From Candidatus Eiseniibacteriota bacterium (GTDB taxonomy: Bacteria > Eisenbacteria > RBG-16-71-46), in NCBI GenBank assembly GCA_005893185.1, contig VBOS01000163.1, forward strand, positions 1-16,105: a DNA stretch of 16,105 bases. Direction: 5' to 3'. Positions 1 to 7,635 of this stretch are shown piece after piece (position 1 is the first letter of the stretch; every line of letters starts with the position of its first letter). The notes beneath the pieces were generated by a model. The model had not been told where the DNA came from. It was given only the letters and a program-made list of their open reading frames with translations, and searched no databases. The translations under genes and the position numbers were made by a program.

Positions 1-1
1 G

Positions 2-271
2 CCGTATGTGGCGGGTGGCGCGGGAGCGGTCACCTTCCTCTCGAACACGGATGCGAACCGCGTGCCGGAGCTGAAGGATTCCCAGACCGCGTTCGCGCTC
101 GACTTCGGCGGCGGGGCGACGGTTCCGCTCCGGGCCCGCTGGGGCGTGCGCGGTGACCTGCGCGCCCTGGTCGCGTTTCCCGCCAGCGATGCCCCGGGGC
201 TTTCGACCGGCGGCACGGCCGATCCGATCTGGATGGAACGCGTGACGGTCGGACTCGACTATCGGTTCTAG
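2..271 (+). CDS. Outer-membrane beta-barrel protein, C-terminal fragment
   Basis: This reading frame enters from the left edge, so the N-terminus and the signal peptide are not visible. The visible 90 or so residues alternate polar and hydrophobic residues in strand-like blocks, such as TAFALDFGGGATVPL and WGVRGDLRALVAF. They end in VTVGLDYRF followed by a stop. A C-terminal strand ending in aromatic Phe is the usual signal for insertion into the outer membrane by the BAM complex, so an 8-stranded or larger barrel of the OmpA/OmpW type is likely. The GTG at position 8 is only the first start-like codon in the visible part and should not be taken as the start. The substrate or ligand cannot be told. 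There are 362 nt before the next well-supported gene, so co-transcription with the export locus is not obvious. Confidence 0.7.
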   Translation, partial: PYVAGGAGAVTFLSNTDANRVPELKDSQTAFALDFGGGATVPLRARWGVRGDLRALVAFPASDAPGLSTGGTADPIWMERVTVGLDYRF

Positions 272-419
272 ACGACCCGCCGCTCCCGACTCGCGCCCCC
301 GACGGCGCCGAAAAAGTGTCGATTCCGCAGCCCCTCGAACGTCGTTCTCGTGCGAGGGCCGGAGCGACGCCCTTCGGCCGGGGGCGCGACCGGTTTCTAC
401 GGCCGCAAGGAGTAGCGAG
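272..419. other. Intergenic stretch upstream of the export locus
   Basis: Together with the doubtful small ORF that follows, this makes a gap of about 360 nt between the barrel gene and the RiPP-like gene. No tRNA or strong T-tailed terminator is seen. Two copies of the self-complementary hexamer CGGCCG (375-380 and 400-405) could pair to form a short hairpin just before the AAGGAG at 407-412. No convincing sigma-70 promoter was found. The region presumably holds the end of the barrel transcript and the promoter of the export locus. Confidence 0.3.
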
Positions 420-629
420 ATGAAGCACGCAACCCGCGGCGCGGACACGTGCGCAGAGGCACACGCGAACTGTCTGTTCATCTACAGCCCCGTGAGCGCG
501 ACCACTCGGCCGCCAGCCGCCCTCGCGGGTGGCAACCGCGTCGCGCGCAGCGCAATCCGCGGTTTTCGAGCCCGCCGGTGCGGCCCGGCACGTCCCTTGA
601 TATGGCGAAGCTGTGGAGGGGAAGGATAA
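420..629 (+). CDS. Doubtful small ORF (69 aa), possible leader peptide
   Basis: An ATG at 420 follows a near-perfect Shine-Dalgarno AAGGAG (407-412) with a 7-nt spacer. The frame closes 4 nt before the next gene starts at 634. The product is rich in Arg, Ala and Cys, with CAEAHANC near residues 11-18. Its second half (RVARSAIRGFRARRCG) looks like chance translation of GC-rich DNA. I recognise no family. The good ribosome site is the only real argument for translation. It may be a short translated leader whose end lies close to the next start, or it may be nothing. A second frame (449-637) overlaps it and has no comparable support. Confidence 0.25.
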   Translation: MKHATRGADTCAEAHANCLFIYSPVSATTRPPAALAGGNRVARSAIRGFRARRCGPARPLIWRSCGGEG

Positions 630-633
630 AGGG

Positions 634-870
634 ATGAGCCAGGTCAACGTGGAACGAATCATCGGACTGCTCGCTACGGATGAAGGATTGCGCCGGAGGT
701 TCGTGAGCAGCCCGGGCGCAGCCCTCGAGGAGATCGCGCGGCGCGGCATGGAGCTGAACGACTGCGAACGCTGGGCGCTCGCCCACTTGGACCCGCGCGA
801 GCTGCAGCGGTTCGCCGAATCGATGGACTCACGGCTGCAGAAGACCGAACTCGGAGGAGATGGTTCATGA
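634..870 (+). CDS. RiPP-precursor/leader-like small protein
   Basis: This is a 78-residue protein. The start at ATG 634 was chosen because a purine-rich ribosome site (GGAGGGGAAGG, 615-625) precedes it and the family-like motif starts at MSQVNVERIIG. The GTG at 613 would add seven unconvincing residues. The order NVERIIGLLATDEG, then RRRFVSSPGAALEE, then ELNDCERWALAHLD, then DSRLQK matches small helical proteins that NCBI annotates as putative RiPP precursors. I recall the name Franean1_4349 family; this is from memory, not from a search. The pattern is also related in style to Nif11/nitrile-hydratase-like leader peptides. A Gly-Gly pair occurs near the end (ELGGDGS), but only three residues follow it, so there is no obvious core peptide. 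The gene lies 46 nt before an RND adaptor and permease, which suggests export or co-regulation. No modifying enzyme is visible in the window. Confidence 0.6.
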   Translation: MSQVNVERIIGLLATDEGLRRRFVSSPGAALEEIARRGMELNDCERWALAHLDPRELQRFAESMDSRLQKTELGGDGS

Positions 871-916
871 GAGCCGCGTCTCTCCGGATCCTGGGACACA
901 GCAGAGGAGGCATGTG

Positions 917-2044
917 ATGCGCAAGAGAATGATTCTCATGCTGGCCGCGGTGGCGCTCTTCATCGGAGCCATCGGTTCCTTCAAGTTCCTGCAGATCCGC
1001 GCGGCGATCGCGCAGGGCTCGTCGTACCAGCCGCCTCCCGAGGCGGTCACAACGATCGTGGCCCGCGAGGTACGGTGGGCGACCACCCGCGGCGCGATCG
1101 GCAGCGTGGCCGCCGTGCATGGCGTCGTCGTGAGTGCGGACCTGCCGGGGATCGTCGCGGGGATCGACTTCGAGTCGGGGAGCTCGGTGACGGCGGGCGA
1201 TGTGCTGGTGCGGCTCGACACGAGCCAGGAGCGGGCGCAGCTCGCGGCGGCGCAGGCCCGGCGTGAGCTTGCCCGGCTCAACCTGGAGCGATCGCGCCAG
1301 CTGCTGGCGAAGCAGGTCGCTGCCCAGGCCGAGTACGACCAGGTGGCGGCCGTGGCAGCTGAGGCAGACGCGCAGGTCGGGGAAATCGAGGCCACGATCG
1401 AACGCAAGCGGATCCGGGCGCCGTTCGCCGGCGTTCTCGGCATCCGCCAGGTCAACCTCGGCCAGTACTTGAAGGCCGGCGATCCCGTCGTGCCGCTCCA
1501 GACGATGGATCCGGTCTACGTGAACTTCACCCTGCCGCAGCAGGAGATGTCGTCGCTGCGGATCGGCGCCCAGGTGGTGGCGGCCGCCGAAAGCGTTGCG
1601 ATCGGTGGTCTCGAGGGCCGGATCACGGCCATCAACTCCCTGGTGGACGAGGCCACGCGCACGGTGCAGGTGCAGGCCACGTTCCGCAACGCGGACCACC
1701 GCCTGCGTCCCGGCATGTTCGCCGAGGTGCGGACGAGCCTGGGCGCGGGCAGCGCCGTGATCGCGCTCCCGGCCTCTGCGATCAGCTACGCGCCTTACGG
1801 CAACTCGGTCTTCGTTGTGAGCGATCTCCCGGGATCGGGTGGCAAGACCTACCGCGGAGTCCAACAGCGTTTCGTGACGCTCGGGGACGGACGTGGCGAC
1901 CAGACGGCGGTCGTCTCCGGGCTCAAGGCGGGGGAGGAAATCGTGACCTCCGGCGTCTTCAAGCTGCGCAGCGGAGCCGCTGTGAACGTGGACAACAAGG
2001 TGCAGCCCGCCAACAACCCCGCGGCCAAGCCGGAGGACAGCTGA
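917..2044 (+). CDS. RND efflux periplasmic adaptor (membrane fusion protein)
   Basis: This is a 375-residue HlyD/AcrA-type adaptor that would link an inner-membrane RND pump to an outer-membrane channel. The ATG at 917 was preferred over the in-frame ATG at 860 because GGAGG (906-910) sits 6 nt upstream and the hydrophobic anchor then starts at residue 5. Residues 5-27 form an N-terminal membrane segment or uncleaved signal anchor; no lipobox Cys is seen. Residues 70-101 are the first half of the lipoyl domain (VVVSADLPGIVAGIDFESG). Residues 102-163 form the coiled-coil hairpin, and 164-195 the second lipoyl half (KRIRAPFAGVLGIRQVNLGQ). The beta-barrel and membrane-proximal domains follow (RLRPGMFAEVRT at 262-273, LKAGEEIVTSGVFKL at 336-350). 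Length fits the family. The stop overlaps the permease ATG by one base. No TolC-type channel gene is in view. Confidence 0.93.
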   Translation: MRKRMILMLAAVALFIGAIGSFKFLQIRAAIAQGSSYQPPPEAVTTIVAREVRWATTRGAIGSVAAVHGVVVSADLPGIVAGIDFESGSSVTAGDVLVRLDTSQERAQLAAAQARRELARLNLERSRQLLAKQVAAQAEYDQVAAVAAEADAQVGEIEATIERKRIRAPFAGVLGIRQVNLGQYLKAGDPVVPLQTMDPVYVNFTLPQQEMSSLRIGAQVVAAAESVAIGGLEGRITAINSLVDEATRTVQVQATFRNADHRLRPGMFAEVRTSLGAGSAVIALPASAISYAPYGNSVFVVSDLPGSGGKTYRGVQQRFVTLGDGRGDQTAVVSGLKAGEEIVTSGVFKLRSGAAVNVDNKVQPANNPAAKPEDS

Positions 2045-5000
2045 TGAAACTCACCGATCTCTTCATCCGCCGACCGGTGCTGGCGCTGGTCGTGAATCTC
2101 GTGATCCTGATCGCCGGCCTACAGTCGATCCGTTCGCTCAGCGTGCGGCAATTCCCGCGCTCCGACATCGCGGTCGTGAAGGTGACGACCGCCTACATCG
2201 GGGCCGGCGCCGACCTGGTGCGGGGCTTCATCACGACCCCGCTCGAGCGCGTGATCGCGAGCGCCGACGGCATCGACTACATCGAGTCGTCGAGCGCCCA
2301 GGGCGCGAGCACGATCACCGTCCACCTCAAGCTCAACTACGACACGAACGCCGCGCTCACCCAGATCCAGGCGAAGGTGGCCCAGGTGCGCAACGACCTG
2401 CCGCCCGAGGCCGAGGCACCGATCATCGAGGTGGAGACCGCTGACACGCGGTTCGCCGCGATGTACCTGGGCTTCTCGTCGAAGGACCTGGATCAGAACC
2501 AGATCACCGACTACCTGACCCGGGTGGTGCAGCCCAAGCTGAGCGCGATCCAGGGGGTCCAGCGCGCCGACATCCTGGGCGGCCACACCTTCGCCATGCG
2601 GATCTGGCTTAAGCCGGAGCGGATGGCGGCCATGGGCATCTCGCCCTCCCAGGTGCGCGACGCCCTCGCCCGCAACAACTACCTCTCGACGCTGGGGCGG
2701 ACCAAGGGGTCGATGGTCTCGGTGAACCTGGTGGCCAACACCGACCTGCAGACCCCGCAAGAGTTCCGGCAGCTGGTGGTCAAGGAGCACGACGGCGTGG
2801 TGGTGCGGCTGGGCGACATCGCAGACGTCGTCCTGGGCGCCGAGAACTACGAGCAGGACGTGCGCTTCGACGGGCAGGGGGCAACTTTCATGGGCGTCTG
2901 GGTGCTGCCGGGGGCCAACACGCTCGACGTGATCCATCGCGTGCGCAAGGTGATGCCGGATATCGAGGCCCAGCTCCCGGTCGGCATGAAGGCCGGCATC
3001 CCGTACGACTCGACCGAATACATCGAGAGCTCCCTGCTCATCCCGGTGATCGCGATTCCGATCTCGCTGATCGGAGCCGTGTTCCTCATGATGATCGCGG
3101 GCTTCACGATCAACCTCATGACCCTGCTCGCCATCGTGCTCTCCGTGGGCCTGGTCGTGGACGACGCGATCGTGATGGTCGAAAACGTCGAGCGTCACCT
3201 GCGCAGTGGACTGGGGCCGTTCCGGGCTGCGATCGAGGCGGCGCGGGAGCTGACCGGCCCGATCATCGCCATGACGATCACCCTGGCGGCCGTCTACACG
3301 CCGGTCGCGATCCAGGGCGGCCTGACCGGGACCCTGTTCCGCGAGTTCGCATTCACGCTCGCCGGCGCCGTGATCGTGTCCGGCGTGGTCGCGCTGACGC
3401 TCTCGCCCATGATGGGATCCAAGCTGCTCCGCGCCGGCGACGCCGAGCGCGGCTTCGCGGGCTGGATCAACCGGCGCTTCGACGCGATCCGCGAGAGCTA
3501 CATGCGCCGGCTCGCCGGCACGCTCAAGTACCGGCCCGTCACCTACGTGTTGTGGGGCGCCATGGTGGCGCTCATCGTCCCCTTCTACATGTTCTCGCAG
3601 CGGGAGCTGGCCCCGAGCGAGGATCAGGGGGTGGTCTTCGGCGTGGTCCAGGCCTCCGCGAACTCGACCCTCGACCAGACCCGGCTCTATGCGTCCCAGG
3701 TCGAGAACGTGTACCGGTCGTTCCCCGAGTACAAGAACACATTCCAGCTCATGTTCCCGACCGGCGGATTCGGCGGGATGGTGACCAAGCCCTGGGACCA
3801 GCGCCGCAAGACCGCGCAGCGGCTCCAGCTCGAGGCGGCGGCGGGACTCTCGAAGATCCCCGGGATCCGCGTCATCTCTCTCATCCCGCCCTCGCTGCCG
3901 GGCGGCGGGGACTTCCCTGTGGACCTGGTGATCGCATCGACCGCCGAGCCCGAGCAGCTCGTCACATTCGCGAACCAGCTCGTGCAGAAGGCCTTCAAGA
4001 GCGGGCTCTTCATGTTCGCGGACGCCGACCTGAAGTTCGATCAGCCCCAGGCCGAGGTGGTGTTCAACCGCGACCAGGTTCGCTCCCAGGGCGTGGAGAT
4101 GAGCCAGGCGGGCCAGGACCTGTCCACCTTGCTGGGTGGAAACTACGTCAACCGCTTCAGCATCCAGGGGCGGAGCTACAAGGTGATTCCCCAGGTCAAG
4201 CGCAGCGAGCGGCTCACCCCCGACCAGCTCAAGGAGATCTACGTCACAGGGACCAACGGCGGGCTCGTGCCGCTGTCCACGTTCGCCACCCTGCGCAGCA
4301 CCACCGAGCCGCGCGAGCTCAAGCGCTTCCAGCAGCTGAACGCGGTCCGCATTCAGGGCGTCATCCCGCCGGGCGTGTCGCTGGACCGGGCACTCCGCTT
4401 CCTCGAGGACGAGGCCCGGACCATGCTGCCGCGGGGTTTCACGGTGGACTACGCGGGCGAGTCGCGGCAGCTGCGCACCGAGGGCAGCAAGTTCCTCGGC
4501 ATCTTCATGCTCTCAGCGATCCTGATCTTCCTGGTGCTGGCAGCCCAGTTCGAGAGCTTCCGCGACCCGTTCGTGATCCTGGCGGGCTCGGCGCCGCTCG
4601 CGCTCGCGGGCGCCCTGCTGTTCTCGTTCCTGGGCCTCACAACGCTCAACATCTACAGCCAGGTGGGGCTGATCACGCTCGTGGGCCTCGTGGCGAAGAA
4701 CGGCATCCTCATCGTCCAGTTCGCCAACCACCTGCAGGAGACGGGGCGAAGCAAGCTCGAGAGCGTGATCGAGGCAGCTGGCACGCGACTCCGGCCGATC
4801 CTGATGACGACCGCCGCCACGGTCTTCGGCCACCTGCCGCTGGTGTTCGCGACCGGACCGGGGGCCGGCGCGCGCAACAGCATCGGCATCGTGCTGGTCA
4901 GCGGCATGATCATCGGCACGGCCTTCACGCTGCTGGTGGTGCCGGCGATCTACATGCTGGTCGCGCGCCAGCACTCCGCCGCCATCGAGGAGGTCGAGGA

Positions 5001-5049
5001 GCCCGCGGGAGCTGCAGGCGAGCTGGCGCCCGTCCGCGTGGCCGTCTGA
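2044..5049 (+). CDS. RND efflux permease, AcrB/HAE-1-like
   Basis: This 1001-residue inner-membrane proton/substrate antiporter would work as a trimer with the adaptor just upstream. It starts with the typical MKLTDLFIRRPVLALV first helix. The periplasmic porter domain follows (PLERVIASADGIDYIESSS; QIQAKVAQVRNDLP). The TM4 signature GLVVDDAIVMVENVERH carries the Asp pair D373/D374, and the TM10 motif VGLVAKNGILIVQFANH carries Lys885. The proton-relay residues are therefore all present and the pump should be active. The duplicated N- and C-halves are both complete. An RBS (GGAGG, 2032-2036) sits 7 nt upstream, and the 1-nt overlap with the adaptor stop implies translational coupling. At 1001 residues it is slightly shorter than AcrB (about 1049). 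The substrate cannot be assigned; the RiPP-like neighbour makes peptide export a speculative option alongside ordinary multidrug efflux. Confidence 0.95.
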   Translation: MKLTDLFIRRPVLALVVNLVILIAGLQSIRSLSVRQFPRSDIAVVKVTTAYIGAGADLVRGFITTPLERVIASADGIDYIESSSAQGASTITVHLKLNYDTNAALTQIQAKVAQVRNDLPPEAEAPIIEVETADTRFAAMYLGFSSKDLDQNQITDYLTRVVQPKLSAIQGVQRADILGGHTFAMRIWLKPERMAAMGISPSQVRDALARNNYLSTLGRTKGSMVSVNLVANTDLQTPQEFRQLVVKEHDGVVVRLGDIADVVLGAENYEQDVRFDGQGATFMGVWVLPGANTLDVIHRVRKVMPDIEAQLPVGMKAGIPYDSTEYIESSLLIPVIAIPISLIGAVFLMMIAGFTINLMTLLAIVLSVGLVVDDAIVMVENVERHLRSGLGPFRAAIEAARELTGPIIAMTITLAAVYTPVAIQGGLTGTLFREFAFTLAGAVIVSGVVALTLSPMMGSKLLRAGDAERGFAGWINRRFDAIRESYMRRLAGTLKYRPVTYVLWGAMVALIVPFYMFSQRELAPSEDQGVVFGVVQASANSTLDQTRLYASQVENVYRSFPEYKNTFQLMFPTGGFGGMVTKPWDQRRKTAQRLQLEAAAGLSKIPGIRVISLIPPSLPGGGDFPVDLVIASTAEPEQLVTFANQLVQKAFKSGLFMFADADLKFDQPQAEVVFNRDQVRSQGVEMSQAGQDLSTLLGGNYVNRFSIQGRSYKVIPQVKRSERLTPDQLKEIYVTGTNGGLVPLSTFATLRSTTEPRELKRFQQLNAVRIQGVIPPGVSLDRALRFLEDEARTMLPRGFTVDYAGESRQLRTEGSKFLGIFMLSAILIFLVLAAQFESFRDPFVILAGSAPLALAGALLFSFLGLTTLNIYSQVGLITLVGLVAKNGILIVQFANHLQETGRSKLESVIEAAGTRLRPILMTTAATVFGHLPLVFATGPGAGARNSIGIVLVSGMIIGTAFTLLVVPAIYMLVARQHSAAIEEVEEPAGAAGELAPVRVAV

Positions 5050-5050
5050 G

Positions 5051-5098
5051 GGGGCACGGGCGCCCGTGCCCCGCTCGGGCGGCGGCCGGCTCCGAGCG
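5051..5098 (+). terminator. Tandem hairpins after the RND permease
   Basis: One base after the permease stop lies a perfect 22-nt inverted repeat (5051-5072; arms GGGGCACGGGC and GCCCGTGCCCC, no spacer). A second 7-bp stem follows directly (CGCTCGG 5072-5078 with CCGAGCG 5092-5098, 13-nt loop). No T-run follows, so this is not a canonical intrinsic terminator. It could slow polymerase or protect the 3' end of the mRNA. The position right after a long operon supports an end-of-transcript role. Confidence 0.5.
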
Positions 5099-5104
5099 CC
5101 GCGC

Positions 5105-5133
5105 TTGCTTGCCGTGCGATCCGCGGAGATAGT
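5105..5133 (+). promoter_or_regulatory. Weak candidate promoter for gnd-zwf-pgl
   Basis: TTGCTT (5105-5110) and GATAGT (5128-5133) are 17 nt apart, about 60 nt upstream of the gnd start. Matches to the sigma-70 consensus are 3/6 and 4/6, which is close to chance in any 100-nt stretch. It is listed only because it lies between the hairpins that end the RND transcript and the first gene of the next unit. Confidence 0.2.
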
Positions 5134-5196
5134 GACTGCCGCGCACGGTCACATCGCATGCTGTCGCGAGCCCTCCCTCCACGAAAGGAAGCGTCC

Positions 5197-6031
5197 ATGG
5201 AGATCGGATTCGTCGGCCTGGGTCGCATGGGACTCAACATGACGATCCGCCTCATGCGCGCCGGACATCGCGTCGTCGCATGGGATCGGGGCGCGGATCC
5301 CGTCGCCAAGGCGAAGGCGCAGGGCGCCGTGGGCGCAGCTTCCCTCGAAGAACTGGTCGATTCGCTGGCTGCGCCGCGGGCGATCTGGGCCATGATCCCG
5401 GCCGGCCAGCCGGTGGACGACCTGCTCGATGCGTTGCTGCCGCGCCTCGAGCGCGGCGACTTGATGGTGGACGGCGGCAACTCGAATTACCGGGACTCGA
5501 AGCGCCGCACCGAGCGCATGAAGAGCGCGGGCCTCGATTTCGTGGATGCGGGCGTATCGGGCGGGATCTGGGGGCTCGAGAACGGCTACTGCATGATGCT
5601 GGGCGGCGATGCGAAGGCGGTCGCGCGCCGGCCACTTCGCTAAGATGATCCACAACGGCGTCGAGTACGGCATGATGCAAGCCTACGCCGAGGGCTTCGA
5701 GCTGCTGCGCGCAGCCGACTACGGCTACGATCTCGAGGCGATCGCGCACCTCTGGAACCAGGGCAGCGTCGTGCGCTCGTGGCTGCTGGAGCTGGCGGAG
5801 CGCGCCTTCGCCGGGGATCCGGGGCTCGACCGGATCCGCGGCTACGTCGAGGACTCGGGCGAGGGGCGCTGGACGGTGCTCGAGGCAATCGATCGCGGCG
5901 TGCCGGCGCCTGTGCTGGCGCTCTCGCTCTTCCGGCGTTTCCGCTCGCGCCAGGACGACGCCTTCAGCGACCGCGTGCTGGCCGCGCTGCGGGCGGAGTT
6001 CGGCGGCCACGCGGTGCGGGAGAAGACGTGA
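5197..6031 (+). pseudogene. gnd: 6-phosphogluconate dehydrogenase (short form), broken by internal deletion/frameshift
   Basis: The intact enzyme oxidatively decarboxylates 6-phosphogluconate to ribulose-5-phosphate. The start is ATG 5197 with AAAGGA (5184-5189) 7 nt upstream. The first part (5197-5643) carries the Rossmann motif MEIGFVGLGRMGLNM, then VDGGNSNYRDSK and SGGIWGLENGYCMMLGGD, then reads RRPLR and a stop. The rest continues in another frame: AGHFAKMIHNGVEYGMMQAY (catalytic Lys region) through to EFGGHAV near the end. Short-form family members, as I recall them, have roughly 20-25 more residues between GGDxxAVxR and GAGHF, including a VGPxG motif. These are missing here. The junction is near 5625-5633. 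A lost segment whose length is 2 modulo 3 would explain both the gap and the frame change. The break may be a real mutation or an assembly/consensus error. zwf and pgl follow in the same direction. Confidence 0.85.
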
Positions 6032-6092
6032 AGCGCGCGCAGCTCGGCCGCCACGTTTCCGACGCGCCCGCCCCCGGCGTGAGCGTGCGCCC

Positions 6093-7610
6093 GTGAGCAC
6101 GCGGGTCGCGGCGGTCTCTGCGCCGCCCGCGGGCACGGCGCGCACGGAAGCGCCACCCTGCGCGATGGTGATCTTCGGCGCGAGCGGCGACCTCACGCGC
6201 CGCAAGCTCGTGCCCGCGCTCTACAACCTGGCGCGCGGCGGCCTCTTGCCCGAGAACTTCGCGGCGCTGGGCTTCGCGCGGCGGCCGTGGAGCGACGCTG
6301 CGTTCCGCGAGGAGATGGGCCGCGGCGTGGCCGAGTTCTCGCGCCTCGCCCCGCTCGACCGCGCGTGCTGGGAGCGCTTCGGCCCGCAGCTCGAGTACGC
6401 CGAGGGCGAATTCGCGGACCCCGCGGCCTACGCGCGCCTCGCGGAGCGCCTCGCCGACCTCGACCAGGCCCGCGGGCTCGCGGGAAACCGCCTCTTCTAC
6501 CTGGCGGTCCCGCCCACGGAGTTCCCGACCATCCTGCACCGCCTGAAGGCCGCGGGTCTCATTCACCCTCCCGACGGGGGACCGTGGAGCCGCGCGATCG
6601 TCGAGAAGCCGTTCGGGCGCGACCTGGAGTCGGCGCGGGCGCTGAACGCCCTGCTCGCGCGCGTGCTGCACGAATCGCAGACGTTTCGCATCGATCATTA
6701 TCTCGGCAAGGAGACGGTCCAGAACATCCTGGTGTTCCGCTTCGCGAACAGCATTTTCGAGCCGCTTTGGAACCGGAACTACGTCGAATACGTCGAGATC
6801 TGCGCGGCGGAGACGATCGGGGTGGGAACGCGCGGCAAGTTCTACGAGCAGACCGGGGTGCTGCGCGACCTGGTGCAGAGTCACATGCTCGAGGTGCTGA
6901 GCCTGACGGCGATGGAGCCGCCCACGACCGGAGAGGCGGACGACATCCGCTCCGAGAAGCTCAAGGTGCTGCACGCGCTGCGCGTCCCCTGGGAGGACAC
7001 GATGGCCCGGGACTTGGTGCTGGGCCAGTATCGCGGCTACCGCGCCGAGCCCGATGTCGCGCCCGACTCCGTGACGCCCACCTACGCAGCGCTGCGCGTG
7101 TTCGTCGACAACTGGCGCTGGCAGGGCGTGCCGTTCTACCTGCGCACAGGCAAGAAGCTCGCGAAGCGCGTGACCGAGATCTCGCTCACCATGCGTCCGA
7201 TCCCGCTCTGTCTCTTTGGCCGGGCGGACGTATGCGACCGGATCGTGCCCAACGTGCTCACGCTGCGCATCCAGCCCGACGAGGGGATCGCGCTGCGCTT
7301 CGCCTCCAAGGTGCCGGGGCTCGACCTCAAGGTCGGAACGGTGGCGATGGACATGAGCTACCGCGAGACCTTCGGCGGCGAGCCGCCCGAAGCCTACGAG
7401 CGCCTGCTGCTGGACGCGATGCGCGGCGATGCCACGCTGTTCTCACGGCGCGACGCGGTCGAGGCAGCTTGGGCGTGGATCACGCCTATCCTCGATTTCA
7501 TCGAGCGGCAGCCGCCGGGCGAATTCCCCAACTACGAGCCGGGCTCGTGGGGCCCGGAGCGCGCGCTCGAGCTGATGCGGCGCGACCGGCGCGCGTGGCG
7601 CGAGCTGTGA
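6093..7610 (+). CDS. zwf: Glucose-6-phosphate 1-dehydrogenase
   Basis: This 505-residue enzyme oxidises glucose-6-phosphate to 6-phosphogluconolactone with NADP+ or NAD+, the entry step of the oxidative pentose phosphate pathway. The dinucleotide-binding motif GASGDLTRRKL is at residues 29-39. EKPFGRD lies near residue 170. The active-site signature RIDHYLGKE starts at residue 199 (His202, Lys206). FYLRTGKKLAKR follows further on, and the C-terminal region is of normal length. The GTG start at 6093 gives a 24-residue Ala/Pro-rich lead before VIFGASG; the ATG at 6165 is an alternative with almost no lead. I see no clear ribosome site before either. It lies 61 nt after the broken gnd and 25 nt before pgl, so the three genes form a pathway cluster. 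Confidence 0.96.
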   Translation: MSTRVAAVSAPPAGTARTEAPPCAMVIFGASGDLTRRKLVPALYNLARGGLLPENFAALGFARRPWSDAAFREEMGRGVAEFSRLAPLDRACWERFGPQLEYAEGEFADPAAYARLAERLADLDQARGLAGNRLFYLAVPPTEFPTILHRLKAAGLIHPPDGGPWSRAIVEKPFGRDLESARALNALLARVLHESQTFRIDHYLGKETVQNILVFRFANSIFEPLWNRNYVEYVEICAAETIGVGTRGKFYEQTGVLRDLVQSHMLEVLSLTAMEPPTTGEADDIRSEKLKVLHALRVPWEDTMARDLVLGQYRGYRAEPDVAPDSVTPTYAALRVFVDNWRWQGVPFYLRTGKKLAKRVTEISLTMRPIPLCLFGRADVCDRIVPNVLTLRIQPDEGIALRFASKVPGLDLKVGTVAMDMSYRETFGGEPPEAYERLLLDAMRGDATLFSRRDAVEAAWAWITPILDFIERQPPGEFPNYEPGSWGPERALELMRRDRRAWREL

Positions 7611-7635
7611 ACGGCCGGAAGGCCTGAGCGCGGCG

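Noticed and set aside
674..1864. Long minus-strand open frame of 396 codons opposite the adaptor gene
   Set aside because: It lies antisense to a gene with strong motif support, its product is Arg/His/Ala-rich with no family pattern, and long antisense frames are expected in DNA of this GC content.
2119..3198. Minus-strand open frame of 359 codons opposite the RND permease
   Set aside because: It is extremely rich in His, Asp, Val and Arg, as expected from reversed permease codons, and has no recognisable domain.
3552..5132. Plus-strand frame of 526 codons overlapping the permease
   Set aside because: It is a shifted-frame shadow of the permease, rich in Arg, Gly, Ala and Pro. The permease frame holds all conserved motifs.
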